Below the pieces are notes generated by a model that saw nothing but the letters and a program-made list of their open reading frames with translations, was not told where the DNA came from and searched no databases. A stretch of 64,000 bases of DNA from Tetraselmis striata. Lineage: Eukaryota; Chlorophyta; Chlorodendrophyceae; Chlorodendrales; Chlorodendraceae. Numbering within the stretch: position 1 is the first letter of the stretch; the number at the start of each line of letters is the position of its first letter. The position numbers and the translations under genes are program-made. Shown here piece after piece: positions 22,504 through 33,700 of the stretch. Location: assembly GCA_006384855.1 (NCBI GenBank), contig VCJN01001279.1, positions 1 to 64,000 of the forward strand, read 5' to 3'.

Positions 22504-22880
22504 CTAGGTGCATCCCGCCATCAAGTCCGCGCTCGGACGGATCCACCGATAGCCCGGGGGCACGCCTGTGTACTTGACACCGTACTGCATGGTTCTTCCC
22601 TGCGGGACCTCACGGCGCGGAACTTGGCCGTCATACTCATGGGTGTCTGTTGGAGCATCGAGAAGGGCATCTTCGCATCTGGGAGTCGGATTGTTCCGTC
22701 AGCTCTATCCAGGACAGCCTGCCTCGCACCGGCATCCTCTGGTGAAGTCGGCCGTCCACCTCCCGCCGCACAGGGATGCCCGTACTTGCTAGCGGCGAAA
22801 ATGCTCCGGTTTGGCGGCGTGGTATCCCGCCAGCGCTGGCAACAAAGACCGCGGGGGGCCATGGGCGTGCCGCAGCCAAT
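22504..22880 (-). pseudogene. Coding-like fragment, family unknown
   Basis: From about 22680 down to a TAG at 22504-22506 the minus strand reads CEDALLDAPTDTHEYDGQ, then MQYGVKYTGVPPGYRWIRP, which looks like real protein. Just upstream, another minus frame gives REVDGRLHQRMPVRGRLSW and reaches a possible acceptor (CTCCCAG) at about 22681. Joining them needs an intron or a frameshift that I could not confirm. It lies downstream of the kinase gene on the same strand but after that gene's stop. I do not recognise the family. Confidence 0.25.
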
Positions 22881-23007
22881 ATACAAATATTTGTGCGCAG
22901 GGTCCTGGCGGGTCAAGAGGGAGAATGGGGGCTAGTTGGACGCCCGCTAGGCTAATATACCTGCCGCTGCCGGGCCATACATGCAAGTCGGGGGTGCCGC
23001 CTCCCTG

Positions 23008-23489
23008 TCACTTCTTCAGCATCGACTTGAGCTTCTTCATAAAGCTGGGCTGCTTCTCAGGTTTGGGCGGCGCCAGGGTCATCCCGGGTAGCACGCCTCG
23101 GAAGCTCGGGCACGTCCCCTTGGCCTCGAGGTCTAGCACAAGCCCTGCGCGCAGCATATCGTGAGGTCAGATGCTGCCGGAGTTGGGCCAAGGCAGCGCC
23201 AACATTGGGTGCACCAGCGGCCCGGTCAAGGTGGCCCCCTCTTTAGTGATGGGGGATGGGGATGGGGAAAGGGGTATCTTACCTCGGATATCCTTGAGCC
23301 GGGGCAAAATCTGCTCAAACGAGGGGCGTTTGGTGTAGTTCTGGACCCACATGTCCGCGAACAATGTGCGTAGCTCCTTGGGCCACATCTTTGGCAAAGG
23401 AGGCCTGCATCACCGAAGTTCGTCAGCCCCTGTCCCTGGCCTGGGTCCCCGGGAGGAAGTGGGGTATGTGTGTGTGTGTGTGTGGAAGA

Positions 23490-23520
<31 letters not shown>

Positions 23521-25638
23521 GCTTACCTGTTCCCGCAGCAGACATCCAGCGTGTACTGCTGCAACCGCCTCAAAGCTGGTGCCTTCCTCAGTCCCAAACC
23601 CGACCATCGTGAGCTGCATCTGTGGACCAGCCAGTCACGGCGGGGCGTTGTCAAAGAAACTGTCCAAGCTGATGGTCATGGGGGATATTGTGAATACAAG
23701 CAAACCGCCAGGGTCACTCACCCTGAAGGCAAAAAACTCCCAGAAGATCAGCGCTATGGCGAACATGTCCACTGCGTGATTGTACTGCTCCCCACGGTGA
23801 ACTTCCGGAGCCATGTAGCTGATGGAGTGGATGGTTAAGAGCGCGCGCGCAACAGGGGGGCGGGGGGGGGGGGGGGAAGGGGGGGGGGGTCAGCACACAC
23901 GGTTCCCTCAAACAGCACGCACAATGCTACAACCATCATGGGGAACCCAGAAGCCGACTTTACCCGGTTGCGGGATAGGGCACAGTGAGTTGGGCAGTTG
24001 TCATGTACTCTTGTGCAATCATGCTGCATAGCTTTGGTGTATACTTGAGTTGGCCATTGGCCAGGTGGTGGTGGTGGTAGCGGGGGGGGGGGGGGGGGGG
24101 GGGGGGGGCATTAGAGAGGAGTGGGGGGCATGGGCAGGTAGGAGCATGGGCGGGAAACCCAGAGGAAACGCACATGAGCGAACCACAGCCGCCGGTCATC
24201 TCATAGCCGATGTCCTGCAGCCCTGAGAAAGTGTTGCGCGCGTGCACGGAGCCGTTGGTGCCGGTGTGCATGTCTGCGCCCGCTTTCAGCATCTCCTGCC
24301 ACACCGCATCGTGCGCTGATTTGTTCTTGCGCGAGGCAGTGGAGAGGTGCAGCATGGCTTCCATGGACGGATTCAACCCGGATTTGCCCGAACTGTGCCC
24401 TGAATTGTTTTGTGATCCGCCGCGAACCGAGCCGCCGGGGCCGCGAACCGAGCCGCCGGGGCCGCGGACCGAGCCGCCGGGGCCGCGACCAGACCGCCCG
24501 GCGCCGCGAATCGACTCTTCGCTGTGCAGATGGATGATCTTGTGCAGCCCAAAGTCCACCAGCTTTATCTCCCGGAGCCCCTCGCCTTTATCTGCCAGCA
24601 GCGTCAAGCGAGGGTGGGCGTCAATCAGACCGAACATGGCAGTGGTTCACCCGGCACAGTGCGGTTGCCACGGTGTCACGGCAACAGCGGCGCGGCAACG
24701 TGCAGTCACCGATGATAATGAGATTGGCGGGTTTGAGGTCCCGGTGGATGACCATGGGCTTGTTGGTGTGCATGTAGTTCAGCGCTGAGCTGACGGCGAT
24801 CATCCACTCCACCACCTCCGACCTGCCAACAGGATGATGAAACATCAGCCGCATTGAAGCGCTGCGGTACAGCCAGTACACACAATGGCGGCACATCGAC
24901 ATTGGGCTGGCAATTTCATACTGGCGCGCCGGGGACCGCACCATTTGTATAGCTGCGTGCCCGGCCTGCATTTCATCTGCCGCAGAATGAGGTCCTGCAT
25001 TGTCTCACCCTCGCAGCACTCCTGAGCCTGATCGGGAGATACATGCCGAGGGGCACATCAGGCCACGCATGCCGGAATGTCCCCACCTTGGAGGTCGGCA
25101 GCAAGGTGCATGAGGCAGGTTGCGGCAGGTGGGCCTGCCCTGCCTCTGCTGCGCTATCTGCAGTGGGCGAGTGTGGCAGCTGTTGGGGTGGCCGGGGGCG
25201 GGGGCGCCGCTCACCAGGTAGACGTGCTCCTCCATCTTCCCAGTGGGCCCCTTTCCCGGATCATGGCTCTCGGCAGTGATGATGCCGGTGCCAGCGTAGG
25301 CGGCAATGGCGGGATGATTCAGCTGGCGGGACACAGCAGCGGTGCACTCAATATTCAGCTGATGCATTCGATGCCCCCTCAAATCCTCCCCTTTCTTACG
25401 GCTGGAGCGGCCAGGCAGAGCTGTTCTGCTGCGTGTTCTAGTGGTGTGTGACGGACAACAGCGGCGCCCGACAACAGCGGGCGCCTCACCCGGCGCAGCG
25501 TGCGCATCTCGTTGATGAAGTTGCGCACGTCATTCTCGTTGCAGAGGAGATCCCGATTCAGCAGCTTGAGCGCCAGCTTCACCTTGACATTGTTCTTGTC
25601 GAGGTAGTCGTACTGGTCCACACGGCCGAACTCCCCCG
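23008..25638 (-). CDS. Protein kinase with long activation-segment insert (5' end unresolved)
   Basis: Minus-strand exons: 25638-25490, 25322-25215, 25021-24966, 24822-24710, 24591-24174, 23818-23722, 23619-23527, 23404-23283 and 23144-23008. They give all kinase landmarks: GEFGRV (glycine loop), LALKLLN (ATP lysine), FINEMRTL (helix C), HRDLKPAN, KLVDFGL, GGCGSLIYMAPEV (joined across an intron), DMFAIALIFWE, and NYTKRPSFEQIL. The family resembles tyrosine-kinase-like or MAP3K-type Ser/Thr kinases. About 90 residues are inserted between DFG and APE, including GPGGSVR repeats and a serine-rich stretch. The C-terminus is basic (MKKLKSMLKK). The intron after 24966 uses a GC donor. The exon upstream of the glycine loop was not found, and the 23619-23527/23404 junction is out of phase by eye. 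Most introns carry C-runs in the sense direction. Role inferred: cytosolic signalling kinase. Confidence 0.8.
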
Positions 25639-26111
25639 CTGCGCCACGCGCGTGAGCGAGGTGGGAGCCGCAGCAGTCAGAAAGGGGCCTACCTTGCCGT
25701 TAGCAGCAGGCGCAGCAGCAGCAGCAGCAGGGTGACGCACGGCCACTAGAGTACTTCGACCGTCGCATATTTAGTCTGCTGCTAAATAGAGCGGATTAGT
25801 CTGCACAACATTTGCCCCCCTATTTTATTTATTTACTCCGCGAACTCTCCGTCCGGGCATATAAAAGGCGACAGAGTTATTATAATTCAACGTGACATAT
25901 TTTTTAAGCCGACGCCGATGTTTCAGAGGATGTCAGCCCGGCCGGTGTCGCGCCTTCGGCTCCGAGAGGTACAGAAGCGCCCCCGTGGCATACCAGGCGG
26001 CTGTTGGGACCCCGGCCCCGCCCTTTTTGCGCAGCGCACGCTCCTATGCGCGTCTACTCGTAGCCGAGTAGATATGAGGGGGCGGACGGGCAGCGCCTGC
26101 TCGGGGTTTTT
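25639..26111. other. Region upstream of kinase, first exon not located
   Basis: A run of CAG/GCA triplets near 25700-25730 and mixed sequence follow. The kinase start and promoter should lie here, but no exon with matching phase could be supported: the frame required by the glycine-loop exon meets a TAA in the nearest upstream candidate. Confidence 0.35.
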
Positions 26112-26165
26112 ATGTTTTTTTTTCGCCCCAGGGGACAGGACTGGCAACGGTGAAACCCTTGCAGG
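26112..26165 (-). repeat. R1 repeat, truncated copy 2
   Basis: A poly-T run followed by CGCCCCAGGGGACAGGACTGG and CAACGGTGAAACCCTTGCAG matches the 3' end of R1 in inverted orientation; the rest of the element is missing. A 5'-truncated copy retaining the A-rich end is typical of target-primed reverse transcription. Confidence 0.6.
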
Positions 26166-26404
26166 TTTTTGTGCTGGTGGGCTTCACCTCCCAAGTGTTT
26201 CACAAACGTGAGGCGGCTGGAATCCAGGTTGTCGCCGCGGAAGTGCTGCAGCAATTGTTTTCTTACGTTGTACAGAACGTCGCTGCGTGGGTCTGACACC
26301 GTGTCGGCGACAGCAGGCGGAGTCGTCGCCATTGGCGCGTCGGAGCGGACACGATATGAGCTCGAGCGCGAGTGCCCGTAGCGGGGAGGACAGGCGCTGA
26401 GCAC
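26166..26404 (-). CDS. Short uncharacterised frame ending at the R1 copy
   Basis: The minus-strand frame from about 26404 includes MATTPPAVADTVSDPRSD, LYNVRKQLLQHFRGDNL and LTFVKHLGGEAHQHKN before running into the truncated R1 copy. The composition is protein-like, and the gene may have been cut by the R1 insertion. No family recognised. Confidence 0.25.
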
Positions 26405-27543
26405 TGTACGAGTATAAGCTGCCTTGGGCGAGGCGGACCGGGGCTGATGGCTCGGCGTTGGGATTCTGGGCGACTTAAGGTTTCCACAAGCTCAAGGCGC
26501 AGCTGGAGGGGATGGCTGGGCCCTTGCGGAGTAGGCTGTATACGCGCTGTTGTCGCTGGTTTCAGCACGCGGCCAGGGTGGCCCTGGGATGGATGGCGGC
26601 CGAGACGACGGGTAAGGATATTTAAGGTAACCCTTACCTGCTCGGTACCCGCTGTGGCGGCCGGGATAGCACAGTACACCAAACCTGTCAATCCCTGTCA
26701 TCGACTCCGCCTGTTGGCCGCGTCGAGACGTCGGAAAAATATCGTCCCATCCCCGGCTGCTGGTGTCCCCATACGCGATACAGTCCTGGATAGACACGTC
26801 TTATCTACATGTGACACACCTATTTAAATATACACTACGACTATACGATGATCACATCGCGCGCGCAGTACCCGGTACTACAGTACTACAGATAGGTGTG
26901 CGGATTTCGAGTTCCTCGCCGTTCTCATATTCAACTTGTCATCATATTCATATATATACTGTATGATTATATTTACTCGTACGGGTACTGCGATATTTGG
27001 AATACGAGCAATCGCGGAACAAAACCCTAAAAACCCTACTAAACCTAAATTTCAAAATAAATCCTACATACTTGTGTAAGACGAAAAGCTGCTGTTGTTA
27101 TAGTATTTTAATAGTTATCATACATCTGTCTGGTACCAGTACAACCTAATCTCGACGCTACCCAGCTACAGGGTATGGTCAGCATCATGTCATCCGTACG
27201 GGCAGTACGATACACCAAAACGGGCCGCGAAGGGTAATCCTTAATAAAAATAAATCACGGGGCCCTAGGACGACGTTGGCGGAGGACGCCAGAAGGCCTC
27301 AGCCTGCTGGCCGGATCATTCCGCCGACAACGATCTAGCAGTTGTCGGGACGATGACGCTGGGACCACAGGTTGGCGCTCTGTAAATCACTTGATTATCA
27401 CGTGCAGCGACCGTCTGAACGTGGGAGCCCACAAGCTGCTCGCGCCAGCCGCGCCTCGCGCCTCCCTTACCACACTCGCTTCACATCCCCCCCCCCCCCC
27501 CCCTCCCCCCCCCCCCCCCTCACGCGACCAACTATCTTTTGAA
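26405..27543. other. Intergenic region, AT-rich, with telomere-like motif
   Basis: No gene was supported. An interstitial telomere-like stretch (AAACCCTAAAAACCCTACTAA) lies near 27019-27045. The promoter of the acetyl-CoA synthetase gene should lie at the right end, where C-runs occur at about 27487-27518. Confidence 0.4.
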
Positions 27544-27988
27544 ATGGCTGCCATGCACACCGTCGCGCGCTGCGCCGTGGGCGAGCGTGCCGCAGCAGGT
27601 GGGGACCCCTCTCGCAGCTGCCGCCGAGATACCCCCTCGCACCCCCCCCCTCTCCCCTCATCATCACCAACACCTTCCTGATTCCCCCCCTTTCCGACCT
27701 TCTCTCTCGGCTGCATTGTAACGGCACTACGGTGTGGTGAGCAAGGAGGGTGGGAGGGGGAAGGGGCAGCGGGGTGCTTCTGGGACTCCACAACTGCCTG
27801 CCTGCCTACAAAGCCAAGCAGCTCGGCCCAAGAGCGACCTGTATGCAGGCTGGTGAAGGCCATGAGCGGGGTGCCAAACGGCCAGTCTATTGATTGGTGC
27901 GTTCGGGGAGGAGTCAAGACACGGGGCCGGGGGGGGGGGGAGGGGGCGTTGGCGCGCCTACGATTTCGCATTGGAATGGTTGAGCCTC

Positions 27989-28021
<33 letters not shown>

Positions 28022-30752
28022 ATAGTGCGGCCGACAGCCTCCCACGTTGGCCTCGTGCCGGGCAACATGGGGCGCCCGGCGCTGCAGAGCTCACGGAGCC
28101 GTGTCGCTGTCCACCGGAGCGCACCCAACAGGGCAGCCGTCGCCGTCTCTGCCTCGGCGGTGCCCCCCCCCCCCCCCCCCCACCACTTTCTCCTGCCACT
28201 GCCCGGCACCTTGGCCGCGGACCGCTCCCGCCGAGCCCCCCTTCACCGCCCCCTCAACCCTGCAGGCCCCGGCCCCCATGTCGCACGAGTCCTGGGCCGC
28301 CACCGTGGACAGCTTCGAGGCGGTGACGCCCGACGCGCACTGCGGCTCCATCGAGCAGGTGAGGCCCTGCTCCACTGATGCCCTGCTCCCCTGGCATGCC
28401 CACGCTCCTGGCGCCCCTGTGAGGAGGGGCATTGGGGGGGGAGGGGGGGATGGTGGCTAAATGCGCCGCGCCCCTGGACGTGCGTGCCCGCCCAGTATGA
28501 GGCCATGTACAAGCGCTCCGTGGACGACCCCGATGGCTTCTGGGGCGACATCGCCAAGGAGTACCACTGGGAGACGCCGGTGCGCCCGGCCCTCTCTTAC
28601 CCACCCACCCTCCCACCTGTGCACCCGCCTGTCCCATCCCTGGGAGAGTCCCGTGCGCGGCTTGATAGGGAGCCGGATGGTCTATGCCATGAGCAGAGGG
28701 GTGGGGGGCGGGCAGAGGGGGTTGATGGGCAGTTGGCGGTGTGGGGGAGGGGCTGAGGCTGCGGGCCCCACTCGCCTGCGCAGTTTGAGGACAAGCACAT
28801 GGACTTCAACTTTGACATGAGCAAGGGGCCGGTGTACGCCAGCTGGTTCAAGGGCGGCCGCACCAACATCTGCTACAACGCGCTGGACCGCCACGTGGAG
28901 GCCGGCAAGGTTGGCTACCACTGCCCCCCCCCCCCCCCCCCACCTGCGCCCTTACCACCATATTCTTCCGCTCTTGCCTCCTATGCTGCGGCCACCTCAG
29001 CCCCGCGCCGCTGCTGCTGGCTGCTGGCTGCTGGCACGCAGGGCAACGACGTGGCCTTCTTCTGGGAGGGCAACGACGTCGGGGAGGACGCAGTGTGGAC
29101 GTTCTCCATGGTGCGGGACGAGGTCTGCCGCGTCGCCAACTGGCTCAAGGTGAGCTCCCCCTCCCTCCCCCCCCGCCTTTGCCCCGACTGCCCCCCCCCC
29201 CCCCCCCCCCCCACTCCCCTCCTCTCGGCTCCATCCGCACCGCTGAGCATGCTGCTGCGGCTGGCCGGGGCACCGGCAGTCGGTGGGCGTGAAGAAGGGC
29301 GACGCGGTGGCCATCTACATGCCCATGCTGGTGGAGCTGCCCATCGCCATGCTCGCGTGCGCCCGCATCGGCGCTGTGCACTCCGTCGTCTTCGGCGGCT
29401 TCTCCGCCGAGTCGCTGGCGAGTGCGTCCTCCGCCCCCCCCCCCCCCCCCCCCTCCTCACCCCCGCCTCTCCATCCACCTGCCGCTTTCCCCTCCGGTGC
29501 GGCGCCATAGGGTCTCTCAGCAGTTGTTATCTGTGGGTCTGCATGCTCCCCAGCGGCGATGAAAGCTCCGGGGGGCAGTAAACACATGTGTGTTTTCTAA
29601 CGTGCAGCTGGGTCAGTTCTGAGCCGCCGTATACTCTCCTAGTAGCGCCCCCCCCTGTCACCCTCCCCCCACCCCCCCCCCCCCCCCCCCCTCCCCCCTT
29701 CTCCCCAACACACCTTCTTGACTCCTCCCAAGGAGGGCGGGGGGTGGGGGGGGGGGGCAACTGTGCACCCATTGTGATGCTCTAGTGGTGCTCCAACACC
29801 ATTGATGCATGTAGGCTCGCTCTGTCTCTCTGTTCCTTGTGGCCAGGAGCGTAACCTCCCCCTTCCCGCCCCCTCCCCCCAGCTGTATCATTTGTGCCAT
29901 CCCCGGCATATTGTCTTGTGTTGAAAGTGGGCTCATGCCGGCACGCGTTGGGGTATCGCCATGGCATTCACGCGGGTGCGGAGGTGGGGCTTAGCGAACC
30001 GCCCCCTGCCCCCCCCGCCCCCCCCCCCCCCCCCCCCCTGTGATGGCAGGCCGCGTGGTGGACTGCGAGGCCAAGGCAGTGATCACCTGCTCCGCCGTGA
30101 TGCGCGGCAAGAAGAAGATCGGCCTCAAGCAGATCTGCGACGACGCCATGGACATCGCCGTTGCGGAGGGCCACCCCGTGCGCACCCCTAACAGAGCCCC
30201 CCCCCCCCCTCCCCTCCCCCCCCGCCCCCTTGCCCTTTATCGTATCCCTCCCCCCTCCTCCTCTCTCACATCCCTCAAGCGCCCGTGGCAGATGATGAAG
30301 GGGCAAGGGGAACGTGTGGTAAGGGGAGGGAAGGGTTGGTTGGTTGGGGGGGTTCAGCATTGCCTCTGGCCTACGGCGGCTGGGGGTGGTCCCCGTCCAG
30401 CCCTATGTCAGCCTCTTCGGCACACCACTTGTCCCCAGCCCGCTCTGGGATCACAAGCGGGAAGGGCGAACGGCGGGGCCAGCTGGCGATGAGGGGCCGG
30501 CTGATTGGCGCGTGGCTGCGCAGGTGGAGAACGTGCTGTGCATTGCCAACGAGCGCGCGCAGAGCCGCGAGGAGACCGGCTGGAAGGAGGGGCGCGACGT
30601 GTGGTGGCAGGACCTGGTGCGCCGCTGCCTCCCCTGCACCACCACCCCCTCTCCCCCCACCCCCGGCGCGTGCATCCATGTCGTGTGCCCCCCTCTCTGC
30701 CATCCTCGATGGACAATGCCCGGGCTCCGCAGCCTCTCATCGTGCCATGAGC

Positions 30753-30784
<32 letters not shown>

Positions 30785-33700
30785 TTCTGCCTGTCCTTGC
30801 TAACATGTCGGTCCGCCGCAGATACCGGGCATGGACACGGAGTGCGAGTGTGAGTGGATGGCGGCGGAGGATCCGCTGTTCCTGCTCTACACCTCAGGTA
30901 CTCAACAACCCCCCCCCTTGCCCCCCCCCCCCCCCCCCCGTGGGGCCATCCTAACAACCCCCTTTCCCCCTCCCTGCGCAAATCCTCAGCACACTCGCTT
31001 AGCATAACTTGCATCAGTCTTATGACACTCTTTTCTGCACATACATGCGCATGTGTGTGTGTCTGTCTGCCTGTGTTGAGAGAGGGGTGGGGTGGGGTGG
31101 GCGGGTGGCAGCTCGGAGGCTCTAATGCCTGCATGCCCTCCTGCCGAGTGGCTGGGCGGAAGCCACCTGGCCCCTTGCGCCCTGCGAGCACCGACAATGG
31201 CAACCCCCCTCCGGGAGTAGCGCTCTACATCTTCCCGCAGCTGCCGCCCCCTCCCGCTACCCCTCTTGCACCTTCGCCCCGCCCGACATAGTTTCACGGC
31301 AGAGGACAGGCGGGGCGAGCGGCGCCTCCAGTGTTGACAGTCACTTTCGCCCCCCCCCCCCCCCCCCCCCCCCAACTCCCCTCTCCGGCACTGCACGCCG
31401 CATGTTGCCCCCCTGGTGATCACCCCACACGATGGCTCCGTCACCAGGGGCCACACCCGACGCTAGCGCCACCCCTCCCCCTCCTTGGCGCTGAGAAAGT
31501 CTTTCCCTGCCCCTTCGTCCCTTCTGTCCTTCCCCCTGCCCTCTGGCAGGCTCCACCGGCAAGCCCAAGGGTGTGGTGCACACCACCGGCGGGTACATGA
31601 TCTACGCGGTGCGCCCCCCTCCCCCCCCCCCCCCCTCACCTTTCCCCCCTTCCTCCTTCCCCCACCCCCTTAGCGCAGCAACAGCGCCACGCAGCGGCAG
31701 TCAGCTCACGCAGGCAGGCGACCCTCCCCCCCCCCCCCCCCCACCCCTCTCTTCCTTACCCCGCTCTTGCCTCCTTCCTGTTTCTCCTCCCCGCAGGGCA
31801 CCACCTCGAAGTACGTCTTTGACCTGCACCCCACGGACGTGTACTTCTGCACTGCCGACTGCGGTGACCTCCCCCCCCCCCCCCCCATCCATCCTGAGAG
31901 TGCCCCCCAAAGCAACCTCTGCTGCCCCGGCTGCTGCCGCTCAGCCCTCCGACCCCCCTGTTTGCGCAGGTTGGATCACCGGCCACACCTACCTGGCGTA
32001 CGGCCCCATGCTCAACGGCGTCTCCCAGGTCCCCCCCCCCCCCCCTGTCCCCCACCCCCACCTCCACCACCATTCCCCCCCCCCCTCTGCCCTCCTCCCC
32101 TCTGTGCCTCCCCCTGTGTGGTGGCCTCTCTTGGGCGGGCAGCTGAGCCCCCCCCGGACCGCGGCGCAGGTGGTGTTTGAGGGCGTGCCGTCGTACCCGG
32201 ACGCCGGCCGCTTCTGGGCCATCTGCGACAAGTACTCGGTGCGCACCACGCCGCGCCCCGCCCCACCCCGCCATGCCAGCCATGCCGGCTGTGTGCGGCC
32301 GATGGCGGCGGGGGCCCTCTCGTATCATGAGCGCGGGAACCCCGTAGTCACGGAGGCCATATCTACGCTGGGCACACAGTGCTGCTCTTGTGATTGGGAC
32401 ACGTTGTAGCCTGACGCCCTCCCTCCCGCCCCCCTCCCCCCCCCCCCCTTCTCCACTTGGTTTCTGTGGCTGCCGGCGCGCAGGTGACGCAGTTCTACAC
32501 CGCGCCCACCGCCATCCGCGCGCTCATGCGCGAGGGCGACATCTGGACCGCGCCCTTCATGCTCAACACGCTGCGGTGCCCCCCCCCCCCCGGGCCCCCG
32601 CCCAACCCGCACCCTGTCGTGTGCCCCCACCCTCCCTGGTTTGGCGCGGTACCAGTACCCAAGGCCCAAGGCTCACAGGGGGAACCGGCCGGCACGAACC
32701 CGCACCAAAAGCAGTGATGTGTTGGGGGTGGTGTACGGGTGCCGACTCGCGTTCAAGGACCCTTTTGCTAAGCCCCAAATCGGGTTTGCGTGCAACCTAT
32801 GGGAACATGCCCCTTAGATGGTTCCACTATACATGTGCAGAGTTGTACTGGGATAGAACAATGCGGATTGGATTACGCCCCCGAAGCCTACACTTGGTCC
32901 GGTGAATGTCTGTAAGCCAGCTCTTCACCGTATAGTTTTTGGGGTCACTTCGCGCGCGCACACCCCGAGCAAAACTGAGCTTTGAGCTGTGCGCTGCGCA
33001 GTGTGAGGACTTAATATTTCCTATCCTGGAGAACTCTATAGCTTGGTCAAGTTTGGATCTCTGGCAGGCAGGGCAGCTTCTGACTCGCCGTGTTCTCCCT
33101 AGTGCGTCGGGACCCCGCACATCGATGTACTCCTTTGTCTCTGCGTCTGCATCTGTTTACGCACGTCTATTTATGTGTCTGTGTGAAGAGATGCGAAGAG
33201 GGGGGGGGGGGGTTGATCGGTGCGTGAGGTTTCCCGGTTGAGAACCGCGAGGCTGGGTGTCTGGGGGTCTGCAAGGGCGTTAGGAAGGGCACACCCGCAA
33301 GGGAGGCAGAGTTTAGGCGTAATGAGGGAGTCAGGTGGTGGTGGTGGTGGTTGGGGGGGGAGGGGGGGGCTCGCCAGCTTGAGCGGGACTTGGATGTTTG
33401 CTTCTTATGGGCAGTTGGAGAGGGCGACGGCAAGGGAGACGGGGGGAGGAGGGGGGGGGGGGGGGGGGGGGGCGTCTGGCGGGTGCCGACTGATGGTGTG
33501 GTCCGGCCGCCTGCTGGTTTGTTGCCGCAGCGTGCTCGGCACCGTGGGCGAGCCCATCAACCCGGAGGCGTGGCGCTGGTACCACGAGGTCATCGGCAAG
33601 GGCACCGTGCCCATCGTGGACACCTGGTGGCAGACCGAGACCGGCGGCCACATGATCACCCCCCTGCCCTGTGAGCCCTCGCCCCCCCCCCCCCCCCCCT

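Noticed and set aside
27485-27520. Poly-C and poly-G runs as sequencing artefacts
   Set aside because: They occur in consistent positions and orientation relative to introns in several genes, so they are treated as real, although their exact lengths cannot be trusted.
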